64,000 nucleotides of DNA from Halichondria panicea (taxonomy: Eukaryota; Porifera; Demospongiae; Suberitida; Halichondriidae). Positions within the stretch are counted from its first letter, which is position 1. Each line of letters starts with the position of its first letter. The stretch lies in contig NC_087377.1 in NCBI RefSeq assembly GCF_963675165.1, positions 3,750,978-3,814,977 on the forward strand, in the 5' to 3' direction. A model generated the notes under the pieces. It searched no databases and was not told the origin of the DNA. It saw only the letters and a program-made list of their open reading frames with translations. Of the stretch, positions 37,869 through 47,762 are shown in pieces. The position numbers and the translations under genes were made by a program.

Positions 37869-38666
37869 ATGTGATCCGGCCTATTTAATGCATAGCGCAC
37901 TGGAATTTATACAGCGAAGCAGTACATGCAATTATAATTTATAGCATAATTATTACATCCATACCAGTAAAAGAATAGGGTGGAGCTAAAAAAACGAAAT
38001 ATTAGCATTACAGGGACTTGGTTGCCTCGAATATAGCCGCTCAAAGTTTCAAGACCTCAAACGTTTGTAATTTAGCTATACCTGCACTCAAAGTATCTGT
38101 ATATCATCAACAGCAGCATTTAACTGAGCCTATAGCTTCAAGACTACGTGCTTGAAGCTATGTATTTTATAACCATTTTTATCTTATCTCTTTGGTTGTT
38201 GCACTGCATGTATGTGTTTACACACACACACATGCTCATCAGTCCTTTTTTGAAACATTGTGTAAGCTTACTAATAATTGGTTATAGTCGTGCTAACTGA
38301 TTAACTAAGCAACACAACAAAATAATTACAAAATGGAATTGGTTCATAAAATAATAAGAGAGTTGGTCTTCTATTGGAGTGATGCTGTAATTAGAAGAAA
38401 GACAGTATATACCGTAACATTAACCATAATTATACTATCATGCAGAATGCGATATACCTTTGCAATGTGAAAACTGCTAGGATTGTCCAGGGGAAGCACC
38501 AAAACTCGTGGAACAAGAAAGTAGTAAATAGCTGTACGGCAATCTGTTACAACGAATTTTTTGGTTTGCATTTTTTTAATGGTACATGCATACAGTATAC
38601 ATGCATATTTTGGGGGACAGAGACTAAAGTTCCTAATTCAATGTCCTTATAGGTTTCATCAAATGG
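37869..38666. other. Unit-1-specific non-coding stretch
   Basis: Absent from duplication unit 2, where the sequence on both sides is joined directly at 52948-52950. No gene or known repeat is recognised. Confidence 0.6.
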
Positions 38667-38871
38667 AAATGTAGTGTGCGAGAATGCTGCACTGCGCCTG
38701 TTGTACCTCCTCTGAGCTGTACATATATATATTCTGAATTTCATTATAGCTTCCTTCGCAGGCTCTCGTTTTTCTGTTCTTTGTCACAATAGTTCAATAA
38801 GATAAAATACGGGACGAATTGGAGGAACAACAAAAGAAAGAAAGAAGAGACAAAGAAAAAGAAGAGACTAG

Positions 38872-38921
38872 TAGGCGACCTAGCGTTCAATTGGAGACGG
38901 ATCGGCCTGGGACCGAGGCTA
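38872..38921. repeat. Inverted half-element at the duplication junction
   Basis: About 49 bp (AGGCGACCTAGCGTTCAATT ... GACCGAGGCTA), the reverse complement of 39519-39567. It lies in the few tens of bases separating unit 1 from unit 2 of duplication B. Confidence 0.8.
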
Positions 38922-38928
38922 GTAGTTG

Positions 38929-39420
38929 ACTAGAACTTGAGGTATAAAAATTCCCGATGAGAAATAGGTCACACTTGCAGTCACATAAATAATACTGAGT
39001 AGAATTTTAGTATGAAGATACGGCTTCTTGAAAATGGACAGCAATGAGTTAATAGTTCCTAAACATGAACATTTCGATGGTTTCTTAATTTGTAGATAGT
39101 CCTCGAGGTGAACAGACTCGGGTACAAAGTCTCTCAACTATTTTCCATTCAATCGTGCCATTAATTTTGTTTCAGAACTTTCCTAGTATCTTTGTATCTT
39201 CCTCGAGCGAGTAGAAAACGTGGTGACTCGATATAAAACATTATTATATAGTCCAGAGTATACCACAATGATAGAATGTACGGTGGAGCTCACGGAGGAC
39301 TTTGGGAACAATCTACAAGTGCTCTAAACATCTCATCTCCCCGCTTGATTCGTGGATTAGCAAAATAAAGGAACTCTAATTGACATGAGTAAAATTCCTG
39401 GAATTTGCCTGAGAAAACAC
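38929..39420 (-). pseudogene. MFS/CARD chimeric pseudogene, unit 2 copy
   Basis: Matches 28219-28712. It contains a piece of the MFS last exon (FKKPYLHTKILLSIIYVTAS ... FSSGIFIPQVL), then the inverted CARD exon fragment (about 39255-39340) and the short MFS fragment (about 39382-39415). The 5' part of the unit 1 pseudogene is missing here. Confidence 0.75.
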
Positions 39421-39517
39421 ACCAGCACTGTTGCATCTGTTGCATCTGTTGCACTGTTGCATCTGTTGCATATACATCAGTTTTGTATGAGATCGTTGCA
39501 CTGTTGCATCTGTTGCA

Positions 39518-39613
39518 TTAGCCTCGACCCCCGGCCGATCCGTCTCCAATTGAACGCTAGGTCGCCTAAACTTCGTTCTATTAAAAAAAAATCGGTCTGG
39601 GACCGAGGCTTAC
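39518..39613. mobile_element. TAGCCTCG-family small TIR element
   Basis: About 95 bp bounded by TAGCCTCGACCCCCGGCCGA and an imperfect inverted copy ending GGACCGAGGCTTA. It is inserted in the GTTGCATCT minisatellite; unit 1 has the uninterrupted sequence. Confidence 0.7.
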
Positions 39614-40852
39614 TGTTGCATCTGTTGCATAAAGTAAGTAGAACAGCTACAGATTTTGCTACGTAAGAGTCTAAACGAGCTGAGACTAAAAGAGGCTTCA
39701 ATTGCCTCCAAATAAGCAAAACTATAATTATAGCTATAACTCGAGAAAACTAGTTTGACAATCTACGAATCAAAATCCAAGAAAAAGTGACTCAAAGCGT
39801 AAAGAACTACCGTATAGAGGGTTATAAACTTTTGCGAAATGATCGTTAGAAAGGTTTTTGTGGAATAGCAGCCTTTCTGCAGCATATAATATGCATGCAT
39901 GCGTTATTAATTTATAAGGTTCGCAGTACATGCTTAATCAGCGTATATATCCTCACCTGCATTGTAATGATAGAGCAGTGCACACATGCACACACACTAT
40001 ATACCGTATACCTTGCTGTGCATGCGCCACGAGGCATATAATAGACCATATGTGCATGTGTATATAGTATATACATGTAGGTTTCTTAGCTGTATCAGTC
40101 AGCCTGACTTGTGAGGGAGGGTATTATTAATATTACTGCATATATCACACTGAAATCACTCTGGAAGGCCGAAGCCCACACTATATATACATGCATGGTC
40201 TAATCTTGTTTAGAATTCAACCAACCCACAGCCTATTCCACAAGTCACTAACTCATGCATGCAGATAGTGACCTCCCCATACATGCATAGGTCATGATCT
40301 GAGTTAGTGACCTGCTGGCAGTTTTTTTAGCTGGACAACTCATTCTATAGCGTCCATGTGGATAAACACAACTCATTCTATAATTATAGTATCCACATCA
40401 AAGGAGAAATTATATAGATCTATACACGTATACATAATTATTATATCTAATACACAGGTTAGTGTATTATATAGAAGTTTACTGCAGCTTGTATTTTCCC
40501 CACACATGCAGTTTTATGCATAGACATCAGAGGATATCATTTTTATAGCCATGCACATGCAGGGCAACTCTTGACAATGTCACAACATACCACTGAATTG
40601 AATTTTAACAGAAGAGATCCAATGAGGAGATCCAATGTTAGATGACTTTGATGATCTCTGAGTAGCCGCGAGACCAGGCCGATCGGCCTGGTCTCGAGGC
40701 TAATCTCTGAGCAGATACATTCTCATGCATGCAAGAAGACTGAGTGAAGTGGCCCTTTTAATATCAAGCAAGTATTTTTGGAGCTATGTATAAGATATAC
40801 CACATGCACCTAAGAAGAATATATGGGGTGCATATCCTCCGAGTATATAGCA

Positions 40853-41312
40853 ACGCTGTAAACACTGTGAACACTTGCATCACTGCGAACACTGGCATCA
40901 CTGGCATCACTGCAAATACTGGCATCACTGTGAACACTGAACACTGGCAACACTGTGAACACTGGCATCACTGCGAACACTGGCATCACTGGAAACACTG
41001 TAATCACTGGCATCACTGCAAACACTGGCATCACTGCGAACACTGGCATCACTGCAAACACTGGCATCACTGGCATCACTGGCATCACTGCAAATACTGG
41101 CATCACTGTGAACACTGAACACTGGCAACACTGTGAAACCTGGCATCACTGCGAACACTGGCATCACTGGAAACACTGTAATCACTGGCATCACTGCAAA
41201 CACTGGCATCACTGCGAACACTGGCATCACTGCGAACACTGGCATCACTGCGAACACTGGCATCACTGCGAACACTGGCATCACTGCGAACACTGGCATC
41301 ACTGTAAACACT
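40853..41312. repeat. CACTG-based minisatellite (AACACTGGCATCACTGCG)
   Basis: About 460 bp of 6/9/18-bp units built on ACTGGCATC and ACTGCGAAC, including a duplicated block of about 195 bp (40925-41115 versus 41120-41312). It is open in several frames (for example NTGIT repeats), which follows from the unit length. It ends about 330 bp upstream of the kinase start codon. Confidence 0.9.
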
Positions 41313-41644
41313 GCATGTAATTATTGCGTAGGTGGGACTCTGTAATTATTCACTCTTTATGGATCCATCAACCCATCAATCACTCCAGAGCCTCAAGCTA
41401 ACTCACATGCTAGACTGTGTCTAAGAGTCTCATCATTTCATACTCTGGCCAGATCAGAGGCTCCACCTCCTCAGTCAGAGTTCAGTGTGTACACTACCAG
41501 GCAATACCTTACACTGCTCTGAGAGCACCCTCCCTCACAACCAGCACTCCCTACAGTGAGGTGTGTGGGTGTCAGTCCTTGCGCATGCGTAGTAAGTTAC
41601 AAGACACTCCCAACTGCAACAAAGTACTCCCCCTCACCTACAAG

Positions 41645-44276
41645 ATGGCTAACAGAATCACAGCTCCCGAGTTGGAGCAATTCGTAGTCGCTACTGTTGA
41701 GTTGACTGGCCGTGTACTAGGAGCAGGTGCTTATGGCAGTGTGGAGGAGGTGGAGATACCTGGAGCAACGGTAGCTGCCAAGAAACTGCACCAACAGCTT
41801 GTCAACCTGGGCTCTCCACAGCAGGTAGATCTATTTCTAGCTCCACTGCTAGTCAGCATAGATTATATTTACTGGTTGATTTCCCCTCACAGGTTGAGAA
41901 ATGGGTGAATGATTTCGTGGAGGAGTGTAAGCTGATGAGCCAGCTCCGTCACCCTCACATAGTACAGTTCCTGGGGGTGTGCTATCTCCCTGGAGCCCAA
42001 CTCCCCGTCCTACTGATGGAGAAGCTACAAACCAGCCTCGACAACCTTCTAGAAACCAGCCCCAACATTCCTATTGACCTCAAAGTTCACCTTCTGACGG
42101 GGACTGGCCGAGGGGTGGTCTATCTGCACAGCCGCACTCCACCCATTGCCCATCGTGATCTGTCTGCCAAGAACATTCTAGTCGATAACGGTCTCAATGC
42201 CAAGATAGCAGACTTGGGTGTTTCTAGGATTGTGAACATTCAGCCTGGCCGGCTAGCTGCCTCGATGACTCAAATGCCAGGCACTGGTGTGTACATGCCA
42301 CCAGAGGCAGCTCAAGAGGAAGGGGTCACACGATACAACACTGCCATAGACATCTTCTCCTTTGGTGTGGTATCTCTCTTCACACTGACGCAAACCTTCC
42401 CCAAAGATCTCAAACCTGCAACATATCGAGATCCTGCTACTCGAAAGATTATCGGCCGATCGGAAATCGAACGCCGTGAAGATTACATCATTTCAATGAA
42501 AGCAGCTCTTGGTGAGACCCACCCCCTAGTCCAGTTGACCCTCGCTTGCCTGGAGTATGACCAAGAAGATCGACCATCTGCTGCGGTGGTGTTGAGAGGA
42601 TTGGAGGAGGTTGGAACAACACTCCCTCAGAACTGCACCCAGACCAAGCTGGAACTGATTCAACAGGTGGCTGTGAAGGATGAAGAGATACAGCAAGTTG
42701 CTGCTGAGAAACAAGCTCAAATTGACGCAAACAAACCGGAAATAGAACAAAGGGACGTAGTAATAATTCAACTTCAGAGAGAACTTTTTGAATTCTCAAG
42801 TCAAGTAAATCAGTTTCAACACGAAATGGCTGAAAGAGATGCTCAAAACACTCAATTACAAGCATTTATCGATCGTCTTCAAGCAGAGAAACAAGAGCAA
42901 GTTCGTGGACCCACTCTCCAACAAGAGCAGTTGGAAGTTCAACGCAGAGAAATTGCTCATCTCTCCAGTTCAGTGAGGTCTCTACAAATACAGCCTCGGG
43001 AGGACACACCTCAGGGCTCAGGACAGAGAGAGGTGACTGTGTGAGGGGGGAGTCCCTTATGCATACATGGAGTTGTGCCTCAATAATTTTGAGTGTACTT
43101 TGGTTGCCATTGCCTATACAATAGGAATAATAGTTTTGATGAGCAAATGTATGCCCACAAGAAGGGTGGTGGTGTCAGTGGGTGGGGAAATGGGTCGGGA
43201 TGGCAACAACTACTAAACCGCCTTATGCGTAAAATAATGCAACCATAAACTGTTTGTGCAATACCACCACTCACATAATGTTCAATGAATTTCTATTTTT
43301 ACAGGCAACCACAAACAAAACCACACAACCAATCAAGATTGTTGATTCAAGCACTGGAAACGCATTGCTACCACACAAGTCGACCACACCACAACCAACT
43401 GTTCCTACTGCCATCACCTTCAACTGGACAACATGCAAAGATAAACTAGAGGAGATGAGTGTGTACGGTCAACCTGTGGCTATCAACAGGAAGCTGTACA
43501 TGAGAGGCTGGAGTATCAGGACTGGTGGCACTGTGCTAGTGTACACACCAGATCAGGATAGCTGGGATGTGCTGCCACTATCTCTAGTGGAGGACTCCGC
43601 CATAGCAACACTGAGAGGTCGACTGCTAGTAGTCGGAGGTAAAGACAAGTCTACTAATAAGAAAACGAATATCATCCTAACATTCGATGAGAGCTCTCGA
43701 CAACAGGTCCAGTCACTTCCCCCCATGCCAAAAGCATTAACTTTTCCAGCAGTTGTTGAATATCAGAACCATCTGATCATTTTCAGTGGACGTGACTCAA
43801 ACAACACTAGGATAGCTGACGTGAACATTCTGAACCCCAGTAACAAATGGACCACAGCCGAACCACTTCCCCGCACTAATAATCACTACTGCACTTGCCT
43901 AATTGGAGACACACTGTATCTTGTAGGTCAAGATTATTACTGTAAAAAAGTGTTTCGAGCTCATGTACCCTCCCTCATATCACAAGCCAGTGGTGTGTGG
44001 GAATCTGTCGCAAGTGTGCCATTCTATCGGTCGTCTCCCATCGCCATCGGCAACACCCTCCTGACTGTGGGGGGTAGTGATCAAGATATCGCTACCTCAA
44101 GCATCTATCTGTACGATCCCACTAAAAACCAGTGGACACAATGTGGTGACCTTCCCGAGGAAATGAACTCTTGTCAGTGCATTGAACTATCTGGCAAACT
44201 GTGTGTACTTGGTGGTAAGAGAGGTACCAGCACTATCAGATCTGTGTACACATCAATCCCATCCATTACACACTAG
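41645..44276 (+). CDS. Protein kinase - coiled coil - Kelch repeat protein
   Basis: Three exons, 41645-41824, 41893-43032 and 43305-44276, all phase 0 (763 aa). The kinase domain shows the glycine loop GAGAYGSV (26-33), the lysine in VAAKKL (about 46), helix-C EE (70-71), catalytic HRDLSAKN (147-154; D149, N154) and a DLG in place of DFG (167-169). The HRDLSAKN loop resembles tyrosine-kinase HRDLAARN. Residues 300-420 are Gln/Glu-rich heptad-like coiled coil. The C-terminal exon encodes Kelch blades (VVGGKD, YLYDPTKNQWTQCG, LCVLGGKRG). Exon 2 reads through its donor to a stop at 43042-43044, so an unspliced or retained form would be a kinase without Kelch. An upstream in-frame ATG (41417) is possible but less likely. 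The whole gene lies in the block absent from unit 1. Role: probably cytosolic signalling; substrate unknown. Confidence 0.82.
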
Positions 44277-44500
44277 TAGTTAATTTTAATCGGAATTCCA
44301 TGTTTATTATAAATTATAATTATAAGCATCATTATCATGTGTCAGTTGATTGAATATTGTTTCCGATATACATTATATACACAAGACAACATACAGTAAC
44401 AGTGAAGCACACTTGTATACAGTTGGTGTGGTGACATACAAACAATCAGTGTAACCATAGAAACAGACAATTATTGAGGGCGTGGGCTCACACCCACGAC

Positions 44501-44791
44501 TATGCACTAGAATCAGGACTAGCTCCAGTCACCACTAAGCTATCATCAGTTCCACTAGAGGCAGAGTTCAAAGCAGCTCTCTCCAACGCTTGTCTGTTGA
44601 GCTCTTACAGTTCCACCAGCTCCACCACTTGTGGGATGGCTTGTCGAGACTTGCTGAGGTCGGCAGTCACACTCTGTAGCTCAGCGATAACCTCATCTTC
44701 GTTGAAGGACTTACGAGATAGCTCCTGCATGGAGAGAGATACGAATACCATCCTCCCGCTCGCGAAGAAACTGCCCTGTCATGTGTGTGTG
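44501..44791 (-). pseudogene. Orphan coiled-coil terminal exon
   Basis: On the minus strand an AG acceptor (preceded by a CA tract) opens a frame reading QFLRERE, then SMQELSRKSFNEDEVIAELQ. A TAA interrupts it and the frame continues with ELNRQALERAALNSASS to a second stop near 44490. It could be the last exon of a gene whose other exons are missing, with the second part as UTR, or a decayed exon. It lies inside the inserted block, convergent with the kinase-Kelch gene. Confidence 0.35.
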
Positions 44792-44917
44792 TGTGTGTGT
44801 GTGTGGGGGGGAGGGGGGTCTGATTATACAGTATGCACATTGTATAATTATAATATCAGTTTTCTACGAGTTAGTCAGTGATATAAATGTGTGTGTAGTA
44901 GGGAGGGTAGAATGTGT

Positions 44918-45250
44918 GTGGCATATCTGACTTATACCACGTGACCGCAGCACTATAAAAGGACTTCCCCTATATAATTATAGCAACAATTCAATTCACG
45001 ATGCAGACTGCAAAAAGAACAAGGATTTTGCAGCCGTCAAAGAGCTAGTTGAGCAACGCGTCGACTCCTATATACAGATGCTCAAGAACTTCCTTGGTCC
45101 AAGCGTTGACCATTCGACGTCCCCCCTTACTGAAGTTGCAAGGATAAAATGTATCTAAACCACGCCCATGAACCCATGCATGGAAGCTTAGCCATCTTGT
45201 TGGAGAACGGCTTCCGTGCTTTGAGTCTTACTTTCTTGGAACAAATAAAA
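44918..45250 (+). repeat. Dispersed repeat with TATA-like start, copy 2
   Basis: Copy of 30075-30415, with ACTATAAAAGGAC followed by ATGCAGACTGCAAAAAGAAC. The frame closes after about 15 codons. Confidence 0.6.
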
Positions 45251-47762
45251 AAACTAAAGAAAATTGTGCATGCCTGTATATGATATTATTTTTTCCATGT
45301 ATCCTATACCAATGAGTAGTGACATAAGTGTGGTATAAATAAGTATCGTCAAGCATCTCTAATCATGGAACTGTTCGGCTATAATCGTTAACCCATGCCA
45401 ATTTTTAAAAGGAGACAGCATGTAAATCATACATGTATAGCCGTACGTGTGTATAATGCTTGCTTATAGTATTAGACTTAGTCGATAATGTTTACCTGAA
45501 GAGTGCATGCCATTGGGTCTCAGGGGATGAGCGACAACTGAATAAACTCCATTCTACCAATTTGAAAGTCAAATTCACGAAATTGGCCCAGCACAAGTGC
45601 AACATGCAGCCCTCGGATTATTATGTTACTCCAGTGCATGTTGCACGAGGGCACCTGCAATAACTAACCTGTTGCCCAATGATGTCAAACTCTTCTGATT
45701 GGTCAAGTTTTTCCCTACAAATGTGTAATAATAGACATGTGTTTTGAATGATTCATTTATATATGAATTCCCTAGGAAATTCTTAGTTTTTATTCCCACA
45801 ACTAGTGCAATATGGGAATAAAGTCCAAAAGCAGATTTCATCCACTGCATTTACACACAGTGCAACATGCCATAATTATAATGCAGTGTGCTACTGATTG
45901 TTGCATTACAATAATTTTAGCTATAATTATATGGTTGCTATGGTAGTGATGCAACATGCCATATACATGCAGAGCACTGGATTGCTTTGATCTGACCACT
46001 CACTGGGGCAACAAATCTATTATAAGAGGTGTTAAGTTCGAACCAGCTATTTTCATGTAGATTAATGATATTCATAGCTGACAACCTTACACCATATACA
46101 TGCAAGTGCCTTTGACCAGAGACTCAAGTGCATGCATGCAGGCTAGTGGTGGTTTTGTACTGTTTGCAAACCACTGTACTTGTGTACCCTGTGGCCATGC
46201 ACCTACATACAAATGGCTTTGAGTCTAGTGAAGCAGTACATTGTAGACTACTTCAAAGGCACTTGCATGATATATAAATTTACCATGTGTATACACTATA
46301 CAGGGGACCCTATACCCAATTTACTCACCACTGATAATAAATACGCCCCAATGGCTATGACCCATGCCCTGATGCAGCCAAGATAGGAAGCTGACTCTTC
46401 TTTTTATTGTCTCAATCATTCTTCTGTAACTATATATACAATGTAGTTGTCCAGAACAATTATTAAAGACTCCTTACATGCATGCAGTACAATAATACCC
46501 CGAGTATATATGAAAGAAGTCACCGCAGGAAATATAGAATAATGATATTCTTAGCACAGCCTTATACACCACTTTGAAGTAGGTCTACAATTATGTACTC
46601 AGTCTGGTTCACCAGACTTAAGGCCATGCATGCATGCATTATGCTGCTAGCCTCGATCCCAGCCCCTCTTACTAGAGGGCCTGGTAGTAGCCCTGATTCC
46701 AGGCCGTGAAGAGAAAGGCGGCCTGGTATATTTTGTATGCGCATGCGCGTACATTACCCCAAAAGGGGGTAATCCGTGTATTTGTGGATACTGTCAGTAA
46801 AATAAACCGTATACTATTTGTATTCTGAAGTTACAGTCCGTTACATAGAAGTATTGTGCAAAGATGACTGAGTTCTTACGCCCTTTACTGTATATCAAGC
46901 CAAGTCTCTACTTAACGACACCCCACACTGTAAGGATACAGATGTTATAGATAGGAAAGGCATGATGTGTTGATTGCCTCACACGAGACTCCCACAAAAT
47001 CAATTCTTACCAGATCAACTTTGCATGAGGTCAACTCTCAGTAGATCAACTCTCACAGAAAATCAACTTTTCATAGAGTCAACTCAACTCCTGAAATCAA
47101 CTAAAATCAACTCTTCAATTATAAAATCCTATTTCTAAAGGTCAATTACTACAATTTAATTATAGTATAATATAGGGAAAGGTATTGAGTAAAATATAAG
47201 TCACTATTATCTAGCACAATGCATTTATTCACAATGGTTCAATTCATCAAGACAAACCGAGGAGGAAAGTTTAAGCATACAAAAATAAGAGACGAAATTC
47301 TGGAGATGCAAAATCTAGATCTAGTTATATGATTATTGCAGATCACGGACAGTATAGATTCTACCTTTTGTTGTGATTACATGTATAATTTATAGTTGAG
47401 TTAATTAACAATGTTCATGTGGTACGTACTAATGTGATTATGTCATTATTCAACATTTAGGGGGGGTTTACCCCTGTCCGCCCCCTACTAAAGAAAAAAT
47501 CGTGCTTGTATTATCTAAAGGCTAGTATAGAGAGGAAGTGGGCGTGAGGAGAAGGCTAAGATACCGATGACCATGCACCACATGCATGTTAACTTAAATT
47601 GTTTTGCTTATTCAATACAAGATTCCCAAAAAGAAATGAAGCACATTGTGGTCAATATTGACAATCAGCATACCATGCAATAAATAGATCTATACAATCA
47701 TAATAAAAAATTATGTAATTATATATGTTATTGTCCTTTCTACAAAATTAATGTTATAGAGT

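Larger units (their letters stand above)
28219..38866. repeat. Tandem segmental duplication B, unit 1 (about 10.65 kb)
   Basis: Same-orientation copy of 38929-53115. Collinear blocks include 28440-30060 with 39140-40840, 30075-37690 with 44920-52925, and 38667-38835 with 52950-53110. Unit 1 lacks the 4.07-kb kinase block and the 420-bp MITE found in unit 2, and holds about 0.98 kb (37691-38666) that unit 2 lacks. Confidence 0.9.
40847..44917. mobile_element. 4.07-kb inserted block carrying the kinase-Kelch gene
   Basis: Unit 1 reads CATATCCTCCGAGTAGGTAT straight into GGCATATCTGAC (about 30055-30080). Unit 2 has the same flanks at 40846 and 44918 with this block between them. A third paralogue in inverted orientation (60700-60735) also lacks it. 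Insertion into unit 2 is therefore more likely than loss from unit 1. No terminal repeats or target-site duplication were recognised, so the mechanism is unknown. Confidence 0.7.
40478..45660 (-). pseudogene. Decayed Ig/CCP 3' copy, split by the kinase block
   Basis: 40480-40780 matches the decayed terminal exon at 29720-29990. About 45480-45640 matches the decayed penultimate exon at 30660-30800. The two parts were contiguous in unit 1 apart from a short spacer. Here they are separated by the 40847-44917 insertion. Confidence 0.6.

Noticed and set aside
40853..41312. Regularly spaced repeats resembling a CRISPR array; long open frames on both strands
   Set aside because: The units are contiguous degenerate minisatellite repeats without unique spacers. 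The frames are open only because unit lengths are multiples of three, and this is an animal genome.
41417..41644. Upstream in-frame start extending the kinase by 76 residues
   Set aside because: The extension is Ser/Thr-rich and lacks family resemblance; the ATG at 41645 gives a normal short leader before the kinase glycine loop. Not excluded.
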